Both the position numbers and the translations under genes were made by a program. A stretch of 64,000 nucleotides of DNA. It comes from Sinorhizobium kostiense. GTDB lineage: Bacteria > Pseudomonadota > Alphaproteobacteria > Rhizobiales > Rhizobiaceae. The stretch's first letter is position 1. Each line of letters opens with the position of its first letter. A model generated the notes under the pieces. The model made no database searches and was not told the DNA's origin. It saw only the letters and a list, made by a program, of their open reading frames with translations. Location: contig NZ_JAGILA010000002.1 of assembly GCF_017874595.1 (NCBI RefSeq), positions 1,178,001 through 1,242,000 of the forward strand, read 5' to 3'. Positions 17,035 through 24,739 of the stretch are shown piece by piece.

Positions 17035-18861
17035 ATGAGCACACCATCTTCCAAGACGCCCCTGTCGCACATCCGCAACTTCTCGATCGTGGCCCACATC
17101 GACCACGGCAAATCGACGCTCGCCGACCGGCTGATCCAGCTGACAGGCGGCCTTGCCGAACGTGAGATGTCCGAGCAGGTCCTGGACAGCATGGACATCG
17201 AGCGCGAGCGCGGCATCACCATCAAGGCGCAGACGGTGCGGCTGCACTACAAGGCGAATGACGGCGACACCTACGTGCTGAACCTCATCGACACGCCCGG
17301 CCATGTCGACTTCGCTTACGAGGTCTCGCGCTCCCTATCTGCCTGCGAGGGCTCACTGCTCGTCGTCGACGCCAGCCAGGGCGTGGAGGCCCAGACGCTC
17401 GCAAACGTCTATCAGGCGATCGACAACAACCACGAACTCGTGACCGTGCTCAACAAGATCGACCTGCCGGCCGCGGAGCCGGAAAGGATCAAGGAACAGA
17501 TCGAAGAGGTGATCGGCATCGACGCCTCCGACGCGGTGCTGATATCGGCGAAGACCGGGCTCGGGATTCCCGACGTGCTCGAGGCGATCGTGCACAAGCT
17601 GCCGGCGCCGAAGAGCCCCGGCGGAGAAAAGGCGCCTCTGAAAGCGCTGCTCGTCGACAGCTGGTACGACACCTATCTCGGCGTCATGGTTCTGGTGCGC
17701 ATCATCGACGGCGTCCTGACCAAGGGCCAGACCATCCGCATGATGGGCACCGGCGCCAAGTACACGATCGAGCGCGTCGGCGTGCTGACGCCAAAGATGG
17801 TGTCGATGGATTCGCTCGGACCGGGCGAGATCGGCTTTATTACCGCCTCCATCAAGGAAGTGGCCGACACCCGCGTCGGCGACACGATCACCGACGACAA
17901 GCGGCCGACGACGGAAGCCCTCCCCGGCTTCAAGCCGGCCCAGCCGGTGGTCTTCTGCGGCCTTTTCCCGGTCGATGCGGCCGACTTCGAGGAGCTGCGC
18001 AGCGCCATGGGCAAGCTGCGCCTCAATGACGCCTCGTTCTCCTTCGAGATGGAATCTTCCGCAGCACTCGGCTTCGGCTTCCGCTGCGGCTTTCTTGGGC
18101 TCCTGCATCTCGAAATCATCCAGGAACGGCTGTCGCGGGAATTCGACCTCGACCTGATCGCGACCGCCCCTTCGGTGGTCTATCAGCTGACGATGACCGA
18201 CGGCACCGAGAAGGAACTGCACAACCCGGCCGACATGCCGGACGTCGTCAAGATCGCCGAATTCCGCGAGCCGTGGATCCGCGCAACGATCATGACGCCG
18301 GACGAATATCTCGGCGGCATCCTCAAGCTCTGCCAGGACCGGCGCGGCATCCAGACGGAGCTCACCTATGTCGGCAACCGCGCGATGCTGACCTACGACC
18401 TGCCGCTCAATGAAGTGGTTTTCGATTTCTACGACCGGCTGAAGTCGATCTCCAAGGGCTATGCCTCCTTCGATTACCACCTCTCCGACTATCGCGAGAG
18501 CGACCTCGTCAAGATGTCGATCCTCGTCAATGCCGAGCCGGTCGACGCGCTGTCGATGCTGGTGCACCGCTCGGCGGCGGAAAAGCGCGGCCGCGCCATG
18601 TGCGAGAAGCTGAAGGACTTGATCCCGCAGCACATGTTCCAGATCCCGATCCAGGCCGCGATCGGCGGCCGCATCATCGCCCGCGAGACGGTGCGTGCCC
18701 TGCGCAAGGACGTGACCGCGAAGTGTTACGGCGGCGACGCCACCCGCAAGCGCAAGCTTCTGGAAAAGCAGAAGGAAGGCAAGAAGCGGATGCGCCAGTT
18801 CGGCAAGGTGGAAATCCCGCAGGAGGCGTTTATTGCGGCGCTGAAGATGGGCGACGAGTGA
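17035..18861 (+). CDS. lepA: elongation factor 4 (LepA), ribosomal GTPase
   Basis: Highly conserved translational GTPase that acts on the ribosome and affects initiation and elongation under stress. It has 608 residues, the usual length. G1 is [10 protein letters not shown]2 lies around [12 protein letters not shown]3 is DTPGHVDF and G4 is LNKIDLP. The EF-G-like domains II, III and V follow, then the LepA-specific C-terminal domain with [23 protein letters not shown]. The ATG at 17035 gives the canonical N-terminus [21 protein letters not shown]. The same frame stays open far upstream through the MFS gene, but that stretch is a shadow of the MFS frame and is not translated. Confidence 0.97.
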   Translation: MSTPSSKTPLSHIRNFSIVAHIDHGKSTLADRLIQLTGGLAEREMSEQVLDSMDIERERGITIKAQTVRLHYKANDGDTYVLNLIDTPGHVDFAYEVSRSLSACEGSLLVVDASQGVEAQTLANVYQAIDNNHELVTVLNKIDLPAAEPERIKEQIEEVIGIDASDAVLISAKTGLGIPDVLEAIVHKLPAPKSPGGEKAPLKALLVDSWYDTYLGVMVLVRIIDGVLTKGQTIRMMGTGAKYTIERVGVLTPKMVSMDSLGPGEIGFITASIKEVADTRVGDTITDDKRPTTEALPGFKPAQPVVFCGLFPVDAADFEELRSAMGKLRLNDASFSFEMESSAALGFGFRCGFLGLLHLEIIQERLSREFDLDLIATAPSVVYQLTMTDGTEKELHNPADMPDVVKIAEFREPWIRATIMTPDEYLGGILKLCQDRRGIQTELTYVGNRAMLTYDLPLNEVVFDFYDRLKSISKGYASFDYHLSDYRESDLVKMSILVNAEPVDALSMLVHRSAAEKRGRAMCEKLKDLIPQHMFQIPIQAAIGGRIIARETVRALRKDVTAKCYGGDATRKRKLLEKQKEGKKRMRQFGKVEIPQEAFIAALKMGDE

Positions 18862-19068
18862 GTGATTTACGTCGCCATCGCCACTACATGACCAAGCCCG
18901 CCACGCGAAATGTCATAGCTTGGGGGCGCTGACCATGTATCTCTTTCATGACCGGTGCCGCGGCCGGCCAGAACCGGCTGCGGCATGTTCAGGGGCAAAG
19001 GAGAGGTCGGCGCATCAACAACCACAGCGGCTACTCGCCCGGCATCATCTTGTCGCGTTCGTTCGCCG

Positions 19069-19557
19069 TCACGACGGAGACTGCGCTGCCTTCGCCCGCG
19101 CTGCTTCGAGCCGCTCCAGGCTCTCCCTCGGCCATTCCGCCTTGACATCGTAATAGGCTTCGAAGACCCGCGCGCCGGCCGGAAGTGGCACCCAATCGAG
19201 TTTCGAGCGGGTGTAGATGTGCACGTCGGGTGCGAATTCCGACGGCCGGTCGAGCGTCGCCAGCCGCAGGAAGGAGAGCCACTTGCGCCGGCCATAATCG
19301 CTCCAGAGCGGCGACTGGCAGTCGGCGCAGCGGTAGACGTCATGCGGGCGGCCGCTGTCGGTCGAAAGCGTCACCATCACGGGGTCGCCCTGGCGAAGTT
19401 CGATATTCTCCGCCTCAACGATGCCGTTGATCACGAATGCGCTGCCGAGCTGGCGCTGGCAGTCGGTACAATGGCAGCAATGGACGAACATCGGCCGACG
19501 CTTCAGCCGATAGCGGATGTGGCCGCAGAAGCAGCCACCTTCGATCGGTTCATGCAT
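19069..19557 (-). CDS. GFA / CENP-V domain zinc protein
   Basis: Glutathione-dependent formaldehyde-activating enzyme-like (GFA) domain protein, 162 residues. Zinc-binding cysteines are present in GGCFCGHIRY, HCCHCTDCQRQLGSAF and YRCADCQSPLWSDYG, the full family set. Family members bind zinc, and a few act on S-hydroxymethylglutathione, but most have no proven activity. The start MHEPIEGGCFCG at 19557 is chosen over an upstream in-frame start. DoxX lies upstream on the same strand, 105 bases away. The 18862-19068 stretch between lepA and this gene (convergent) shows no gene. Confidence 0.88.
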   Translation of the reverse strand: MHEPIEGGCFCGHIRYRLKRRPMFVHCCHCTDCQRQLGSAFVINGIVEAENIELRQGDPVMVTLSTDSGRPHDVYRCADCQSPLWSDYGRRKWLSFLRLATLDRPSEFAPDVHIYTRSKLDWVPLPAGARVFEAYYDVKAEWPRESLERLEAARAKAAQSPS

Positions 19558-19662
19558 GGTCCACCTCCGGTAACCGAGAGAAGACCACGGGCGGCGCGGG
19601 CTTTCAAGAGCGGCAGGGAGCCGGCACACGGCCGACGCGAGACCCTACCGACACCGGAAGCA

Positions 19663-20118
19663 TCAGAACTGCCGGCCGAGCTTGGCGTCGATGGATTGGC
19701 CGTTGGCGCCGCGGATCGCGAAGAAGAAGGTGACTGCCGCCCAGAGGACCGATTTTTCGGCGCCGCCGAGGCCCTCACCCTGGACGATGCCATGGAAATA
19801 GACCGTAACGAGCAGGACGATCGTGGCCGCAAAGGCCGCGGGCCGCGTCAGGAGGCCGACGGCGATGAAGATGCCGCCGAAGAATTCGGTGGCGGCAAGC
19901 AACGGCGACCAGAAGACACCCGGATAGAAGCCGAGCCCCTCCACCATACCGACGGTGCCAAACGGATCGAGGATCTTGCCGTAACCGTGCGTGACCAACA
20001 GTACACCTGCCACAACACGCAGCAGCGTTTCGGCAAAGGTGTCGAGTGGCAGGTAAATCCTTTCAAGCACCGGCACGATCGCCCGCGGGCGGCTGTTGAT
20101 ATGAATTGTATCGGTCAT
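19663..20118 (-). CDS. DoxX family membrane protein
   Basis: Small inner membrane protein of 151 residues with four hydrophobic segments (about 28-48, 68-90, 97-115 and 122-140). RVVAGVLLVTHGYGKILDPFGTVG and the FFGGIFIAVGLLTRPAAFA segment are the DoxX core. DoxX proteins are linked to membrane redox or sulfur oxidant handling in some organisms; the role here is not known. Its start at 20118 faces the SelW-like gene on the plus strand, 180 bases away, and the GFA gene follows downstream on the same strand. Confidence 0.88.
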   Translation of the reverse strand: MTDTIHINSRPRAIVPVLERIYLPLDTFAETLLRVVAGVLLVTHGYGKILDPFGTVGMVEGLGFYPGVFWSPLLAATEFFGGIFIAVGLLTRPAAFAATIVLLVTVYFHGIVQGEGLGGAEKSVLWAAVTFFFAIRGANGQSIDAKLGRQF

Positions 20119-20298
20119 GATCCCTCTCGCAGAGTGTTGCTATGTACAAGTCTCTCGCCGCGGCCCCATCGAAATACAAGGGGCGCCCGGTAAAATGATG
20201 ACAACCTGAGATGACAATTATGTGAGGCGCCGGGCGGAACACCGTTGTTCACGCCCGACCGCGAGGCTATGGTGGCCGAAAAACCGGGACCTTTTCCG

Positions 20299-20580
20299 AT
20301 GAATGCCAAGCCGCGCGTCACCATCCTCTATTGTACCCAGTGCAACTGGCTGCTGCGCGCTGGCTGGATGGCGCAGGAGCTGCTCTCGACCTTTGCCGAC
20401 GCGCTCGGAGAAGTGGCGCTGATCCCCGGCACCGGCGGCAATTTCGAGATCCACGTCGATGACAGACTGGTCTGGGAGCGCAAGCGCGACGGCGGTTTCC
20501 CCGGCCCGAAGGAATTGAAGCAGCGGATCCGCGACGTGATCGAGCCCGAACGCGATCTCGGGCACGTCGACAGGAGTTGA
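20299..20580 (+). CDS. SelT/SelW/SelH family redox protein
   Basis: Thioredoxin-like protein of the selenoprotein W family in its cysteine form, 93 residues. The redox motif is Cys12-x-x-Cys15 in ILYCTQCNW; the selenocysteine position of animal homologues is Cys here, so no recoding is needed. GEVALIPGTGGNFEIHVDD and the FPGPKELKQRIRD helix complete the fold. Function in bacteria is undefined. The start at 20299 (MNAKPRVT) is preferred; the frame opens 18 codons earlier with a poor match. Confidence 0.9.
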   Translation: MNAKPRVTILYCTQCNWLLRAGWMAQELLSTFADALGEVALIPGTGGNFEIHVDDRLVWERKRDGGFPGPKELKQRIRDVIEPERDLGHVDRS

Positions 20581-20654
20581 GGTCCCTTGACTTCGGCACT
20601 CTCGCCGGCTCTTCGCCGTTGGCTTTTATCAACCCTGCCTGGGCTGTTGATTGG

Positions 20655-20687
20655 ATCCTCGGGTCAAGCCAGGCGTGACCCGAGGAT
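20655..20687. repeat. 12-bp-stem palindrome between convergent genes
   Basis: Arms ATCCTCGGGTCA (20655-20666) and TGACCCGAGGAT (20676-20687) pair perfectly around a 9-base loop. It lies between the stops of the SelW-like gene (plus) and the RNase D-like gene (minus). There is no T-run, so it is either a dispersed repeat or a rho-assisted bidirectional transcript end. Confidence 0.6.
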
Positions 20688-20731
20688 GACCGAGCAGAGG
20701 CACAAAGAGCCAAGCCCCGTGGATCATGCCC

Positions 20732-21358
20732 TCAGCTATGGGCAAAAATGTCGGTCTCTTCCCAGCCGAGCAGGTCGAGCTTGGCACGTGTCGGGAGGAA
20801 GGCAAAACAGGCTTCGGCATGCTCCATCCGGCCGTCTCGCAGCAGGCGTTCAGTCAGCTTGTCGCGTAGTGCATGCAGATGGAGCACGTCGGAGGCCGCA
20901 TATTCGAGCTGCGCCGGCGACAGGATTTCGGCTGCCCAGTCGGAGGACTGCTGCTGCTTGGAAATGTCGATGTCGAGCAACTCCTTGAGATTGTCCTTGA
21001 GGCCGTGCCGGTCCGTGTAGGTGCGGGTGAGCCTCGAGGCGATCTTGGTGCAGAAGACGGGCGCCGCAGTGACACCGAAGGTATGGAACAGCACGGCGAT
21101 GTCGAAGCGGCCGAAATGGAAAATTTTCTGGCGCATCGGATCGACGAGCATCGTCACAAGGTTCGGCGCTTCCTTCTGACCCGCGGCGATGCGGATCACA
21201 TCGGCGCTGCCGTCGCCCGACGAAAGCTGCACCACGCATAGCCGGTCGCGGCGGGGAACGAGGCCCAGAGTTTCCGTGTCGATGGCGACGGCGCCCGTGT
21301 AGCGGGCGGCATCCGCCGCGGAAATGTCGCCTTCGTGGAACCTTATTGTATTTGCCAT
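20732..21358 (-). CDS. ribonuclease D-like 3'-5' exonuclease
   Basis: DEDD-superfamily exonuclease, 208 residues, only the catalytic domain of RNase D and no HRDC domains (E. coli Rnd has about 375). Exo I is AIDTETLGL, Exo II lies around IFHFGRFDIAVL, and Exo III is YAASDVLHLHALRD with the tyrosine of the DEDDy subgroup. Likely substrates are structured RNA 3' ends such as tRNA precursors, by analogy only. The start at 21358 (MANTIRFHEGDIS) fits. It is divergent from the small exported protein at 21473. Confidence 0.9.
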   Translation of the reverse strand: MANTIRFHEGDISAADAARYTGAVAIDTETLGLVPRRDRLCVVQLSSGDGSADVIRIAAGQKEAPNLVTMLVDPMRQKIFHFGRFDIAVLFHTFGVTAAPVFCTKIASRLTRTYTDRHGLKDNLKELLDIDISKQQQSSDWAAEILSPAQLEYAASDVLHLHALRDKLTERLLRDGRMEHAEACFAFLPTRAKLDLLGWEETDIFAHS

Positions 21359-21472
21359 CGAAAATCCCCAAACCTCTTCAACGTCGCAGGCCTATAGCGC
21401 AAGTTGGGCGGCGGCGATACCTCCCGCTCGCGCCGGCGCCCAATCGCCGCCCTGCCCGAAAAGTCCGCAAGC

Positions 21473-21802
21473 ATGACCTGGTTTCGTTCGCAATCGACGC
21501 TTCCTCTCGCGGCCCTGCTTCTTGGCCTGTCGTCCCAAGCCGCACTGGCGGACGGAACGGCGCTGCGGCTCGCGCAGGCCTTTCGCGATCTTCCCGGCGT
21601 GCAGCCGCCGGACCGGCTCGAGCAGAGTGACAATCTCGTCTGCGAACAGGTTTTCGTCGATCGCTACGGACCGTTCGAGCCCTCGAGCGGCAGGTCGCGT
21701 TACGAGACCATCTATCGCTGCCGCAAGGGCGACGGCCCGGTCTTCCAGAGCGGCCGACTGCCGCCGTCGCTCGAGCGGCAGAAGCGTGGCCTCAACTATT
21801 GA
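21473..21802 (+). CDS. hypothetical exported protein
   Basis: 109 residues with a clear signal peptide (about 1-27, STLPLAALLLGLSSQAALADG), so probably periplasmic. The mature part has two cysteines (NLVCEQ and IYRCRKG) that could form a disulfide, and no domain I recognise. The ATG at 21473 gives the signal peptide at the right place; the frame is open 23 codons upstream without one. It stands alone between the divergent RNase D-like gene and the dehydrogenase at 21902. Confidence 0.75.
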   Translation: MTWFRSQSTLPLAALLLGLSSQAALADGTALRLAQAFRDLPGVQPPDRLEQSDNLVCEQVFVDRYGPFEPSSGRSRYETIYRCRKGDGPVFQSGRLPPSLERQKRGLNY

Positions 21803-21859
21803 AAGCGGAGCCGCCTTGGCAAGCATCGCCCGCTCCTGCTTAGATGGCGGTTCCCGCCG

Positions 21860-21892
21860 GTGCGGACAAAGTGCGGACTAAGTGCGGACAGG
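21860..21892 (+). repeat. three tandem 11-bp repeats ahead of the dehydrogenase gene
   Basis: GTGCGGACAAA, GTGCGGACTAA and GTGCGGACAGG follow one another directly. The last copy runs into the ribosome-binding sequence GGGAGG before the ATG at 21902. It is short and imperfect, and may be simple slippage. Confidence 0.7.
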
Positions 21893-21901
21893 GAGGACAC
21901 C

Positions 21902-22933
21902 ATGACCGAGACGAAGCGGCCACTGGTCATCAGCGCGCCCGAACCCCGTACGCTCGATCTGATCTTCACGCCAGAGGCTCTCGAGAGCCTGCATTCACGC
22001 TACCGCCTCGTCGAGGCCGATCCAGCCAACGTTGCCGGCGTCGGCGACGAAGCGCTCGCCGAGGCCCGCTACGTCATCGGCCAGCCGCCGCTGGACGAGC
22101 AAGCGCTCGCCCGAATGCCGCAATTACGCGCAATTCTCAACGTCGAAAGCAATCTCCTGAACAATATGCCCTACGAGGTGCTGTTCCGGCGTGGGATCCA
22201 TGTGGTCACGACCGGCCAGGTCTTTGCGGAGCCGGTAGCGGAAATGGGCCTTGCTATGGCGCTCAATCTTGCCCGCGGCATCGTCGATGCCGATGTCGCA
22301 TTCCGCGACGGCCGCGAACTCTGGGGCGGCGAGGGCAACCGCAATGCCAGGCTCCTTTCCGGGTCCGAGATCGGCATCATCGGCTTCGGCGATCTCGGAC
22401 GTGCCTTGAACCGCGTGCTCTCCGGCTTCCGCGCCAGGATCCGCGCCTATGATCCCTGGCTACCCGCTTCCATGCTTCGCCAGAACGGGGTCGAGCCGAC
22501 TTCGCTCGATAACGTGCTCACGCAAAGCGACTTCGTCTTCGTGGTTGCCACGGTGACGAGCGAGAACGAGGGCTTTCTCGGCGCCAATGCCTTCTCCAAG
22601 ATGCGCCCCGGGGCTGCCTTCATCCTCCTGAGTCGCGCCGGCGTCGTCGATTTCGATGCGCTCGTCGCGGCGGTCGAGCGCGGCCATATCCTGGCCGCGA
22701 GCGACGTCTTTCCAGAGGAGCCGCTGCCGCTCGATCATCCGGTCCGCCGCCTTCCGGGTTTCCTGCGCTCGGCGCACCGAGCCGGCGCTCTCGACGTCGC
22801 CTTCAAGAGGATGGGCGACATGGTGCTTGAAGACATGGAATTGATGGATCGCGACCTGCCGCCGATGCGCTGCAAGCGGGCAGAGCGCGAAACGGTCAAG
22901 CGGATGCGATCGCGGCCGGTCACCATCAACTGA
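21902..22933 (+). CDS. D-isomer specific 2-hydroxyacid dehydrogenase
   Basis: NAD(P)-dependent dehydrogenase of 343 residues. The Rossmann motif is GIIGFGDLGRAL. The catalytic arginine is in LLSRAGVVD, the glutamate region in DVFPEEPLP, and the catalytic histidine in RSAHRAGALDVA. The family includes phosphoglycerate, glyoxylate and hydroxypyruvate reductases; the substrate is not clear and the N-terminal domain is divergent. The ATG at 21902 after GGGAGG is chosen; an in-frame start at 21860 falls in the tandem repeats. No operon partner is seen; tRNA-Leu follows on the other strand. Confidence 0.88.
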   Translation: MTETKRPLVISAPEPRTLDLIFTPEALESLHSRYRLVEADPANVAGVGDEALAEARYVIGQPPLDEQALARMPQLRAILNVESNLLNNMPYEVLFRRGIHVVTTGQVFAEPVAEMGLAMALNLARGIVDADVAFRDGRELWGGEGNRNARLLSGSEIGIIGFGDLGRALNRVLSGFRARIRAYDPWLPASMLRQNGVEPTSLDNVLTQSDFVFVVATVTSENEGFLGANAFSKMRPGAAFILLSRAGVVDFDALVAAVERGHILAASDVFPEEPLPLDHPVRRLPGFLRSAHRAGALDVAFKRMGDMVLEDMELMDRDLPPMRCKRAERETVKRMRSRPVTIN

Positions 22934-23014
22934 CGGCCCTCAGGCAATAGGCGGACGCACTGCTACGCGGCAATCGCGCAAGCGCAGAGCAGGTTGTGGC
23001 GACGCCCATAAACG

Positions 23015-23036
23015 CAAAAAAACCCGGAGATCCGGG
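23015..23036 (-). terminator. rho-independent terminator of tRNA-Leu
   Basis: On the minus strand: CCCGG, a 4-base loop, CCGGG, then seven T. The stem arms are 23032-23036 and 23023-23027 and the T-run is 23016-23022. It lies about 40 bases beyond the tRNA 3' end. Confidence 0.85.
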
Positions 23037-23077
23037 CCTTTGCGTGATCATGATCGTTGACGATCTGAAAAGGGAAA

Positions 23078-23162
23078 TGGTGCCCAGAAGAGGACTCGAA
23101 CCTCCACGCCTCGCGGCACAGGTACCTGAAACCTGCGCGTCTACCAATTCCGCCATCTGGGC
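23078..23162 (-). tRNA. tRNA-Leu (anticodon CAG)
   Basis: Class II tRNA with a long variable arm. The acceptor stem GCCCAGA pairs with TCTGGGC, followed by discriminator A and an encoded CCA (23078-23080). The anticodon stem CAGGT/ACCTG encloses TTCAGGT, giving anticodon CAG, which reads CUG, a major leucine codon at this GC content. The T-loop sequence GGTTCGAGTCC is standard. A promoter lies just upstream and a terminator downstream, so it is a single-gene transcript. Confidence 0.97.
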
Positions 23163-23172
23163 GACGGACCGG

Positions 23173-23201
23173 CATGTAAAAGGCGCGGCCTAAAGTGTCA
23201 A
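23173..23201 (-). promoter_or_regulatory. predicted sigma70 promoter of tRNA-Leu
   Basis: Minus strand TTGACA (23196-23201), a 17-base spacer, then TACATG (23173-23178). It ends 11 bases before the tRNA 5' end, so transcription would begin almost at the mature end. Confidence 0.65.
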
Positions 23202-23480
23202 CAGGCATTTCGAAGTTTTCGTGCCTTGAGGAGAAAAAGCACGGCGATTGTCCCGGCTGCGGCACGCCACCGCTCCACCACTCGACGCACTCTCCCAAGG
23301 CAGCGATAGGGCAAGAAACTCAGTGACATCGCCGCGCAACAGGCGCATGCTTGCAAAGGTGACCGGCGCGGAAATCCGGCGACGCAGACGCGCGCCCGGT
23401 CGTCAGGCCTAAACCTGTGAAAACAAGCACTTCAGAGGGGACAGAACCGGAAAGCACGACTCTCGGAAAGTGAGGACAAG
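23202..23480. other. intergenic stretch without recognised content
   Basis: Between the tRNA-Leu promoter and the Gly/Tyr-rich protein gene. I see no gene, strong hairpin or repeat here. The end should contain the promoter of the gene at 23481, but no clear -35/-10 pair could be read. Confidence 0.5.
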
Positions 23481-23912
23481 ATGACGGGATTTCGCAATTT
23501 CGTTCTGAGCTGCGCACTGGCGGCCGCCTCCATGATTCCCCCTGTGGCGCCTGTTCAGGCCATGCCGCGTCCGGCGCTCGACATAGAGATCAAGGGACCC
23601 GGCGACATCCAGTCTGCGAACCATCGCGGCTGGCGCCGAGGCTATTACAACGGCTGGGGGCACGGCTATTATCCGCGGTATGGACATCGCTATCGCCGCT
23701 CCGGGATCAGCATCTATTTCGGACCTAGCCTTGGTTATTTCCCAAGGCGCCATTTTTACGGGAACCGCTACTATTACGGGCCCCGCCATTATGGCCCCGG
23801 CTATTATCCCTACCGGCACTACGGGGGGTATTACCCCTACAGAAGCGACTATTACGGTCATCGATATTACCGGCCGGGCCATTTTGGCTTCTACATCCAA
23901 CGGGGCTGGTAA
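23481..23912 (+). CDS. Gly/Tyr/Arg/His-rich exported protein
   Basis: 143 residues. A signal peptide at about 1-28 (CALAAASMIPPVAPVQAM) is followed by a short spacer and then a low-complexity tail dominated by Tyr, Gly, His and Arg (GYYNGWGHGYYPRYGHRYRR, RYYYGPRHYGPGYYPYR). There is no enzymatic domain. Proteins of this composition are frequent in Rhizobiales envelopes and may bind metals, polysaccharide or other surfaces, but no function is established. GC and codon use match the neighbours. The start at 23481 is ATG preceded by GGACA, with AAGTGAGGAC upstream. Confidence 0.8.
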   Translation: MTGFRNFVLSCALAAASMIPPVAPVQAMPRPALDIEIKGPGDIQSANHRGWRRGYYNGWGHGYYPRYGHRYRRSGISIYFGPSLGYFPRRHFYGNRYYYGPRHYGPGYYPYRHYGGYYPYRSDYYGHRYYRPGHFGFYIQRGW

Positions 23913-24008
23913 GGGATGACGCGAACGAGGCGCGGCGGCGACTTGCGCCGGGCCTTCTTGCTTTCTGCAGCTGCGATGCGGGGAGAGTCCCTCACGCGGA
24001 ACGGAGGG

Positions 24009-24341
24009 TTATCGTTTCCTGACAATCCCCAAGCGCGCCATGACTTCCTTCGGAATGCCGTAGCGGCGCACCGCATCGCGGCTGTCCCGCAGGCCGCAGA
24101 TTTCGCGCTGGATCAAAAACGCCCAGACAACATCGGCCGCCTCGTCGAGAAGCCGCTGACGCTCCGCCGGCTCGCCGCAACCGCGGTCGAAGGCGTTGAG
24201 GGCAGCGATCGCCTTCTCGACCTTGAGACCGTGGCGACCCAACGCGTCGGCGCGCTCCGCCATCAACTCGTATTCGAGGACATTCACGCCCTTTGCGGCG
24301 AGATCGAAGCGCCGCAGCGATTGCGGCGGACGGAAGGTCAT
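24009..24341 (-). CDS. DUF6665-like small conserved protein
   Basis: 110 residues from the ATG at 24341, largely helical: LRRFDLAAKGVNVLEYELMAERADALGRHG, then KVEKAIAALNAF and EAADVVWAFLIQREICGLRD. There is no signal peptide or known catalytic motif. It resembles a short protein family found in Rhizobiales without assigned function; the family assignment is from memory of the sequence pattern. In-frame starts exist at 24404 and 24356; 24341 is chosen because GGAG lies just upstream. It is convergent with the Gly/Tyr-rich protein gene. Confidence 0.65.
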   Translation of the reverse strand: MTFRPPQSLRRFDLAAKGVNVLEYELMAERADALGRHGLKVEKAIAALNAFDRGCGEPAERQRLLDEAADVVWAFLIQREICGLRDSRDAVRRYGIPKEVMARLGIVRKR

Positions 24342-24739
24342 GGGCGGCTCCATCAAGGCGCGCTTTGATTGAGGCGCTTTAAGCCTCGGCTCCGAGACCA
24401 TCACAGGATGAACCCCGAAGTACTCTTGTGCAAGGTGGGCAGATTCTTTCAGCAGCAGGCATATGGTTAAGACTTCATAAACATATGGATCCTATCCTTT
24501 GCAATCATGCCTGAGTGCGTCGCGGCTAATACGCATCCGTGCGACCAGTCCAGGCTCTTGTGTTCCTGCGTGTCGTTACCGACGACCGCTGCCCACTCTT
24601 GGGCGACATGCCGTGATCCCGTGCCGACGACAGCTGCGGCGGATCAGGCGATCGGCCGCACTGCGCATGAGGCGCCCCTCCGACAGCAGGAAATGACGAG
24701 CGCAGCCCGGCAGGCGAGTGCGGCGCATTGGAGACCAGG
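24342..24739. other. intergenic stretch between divergent genes
   Basis: 398 bases between the DUF6665-like gene (minus) and the acidic protein gene (plus). GC content drops around 24460-24500. No gene or repeat was recognised. An imperfect CtrA-like spacing (TTAA-N7-TAAA) near 24473 is too weak to call. Confidence 0.5.

Noticed and set aside
24473..24487. CtrA-like TTAA-N7-TAAA near the upstream region of the acidic protein gene
   Set aside because: The second half-site deviates from TTAA, and it lies about 250 bases from the start codon, so it is too weak to report as a site.
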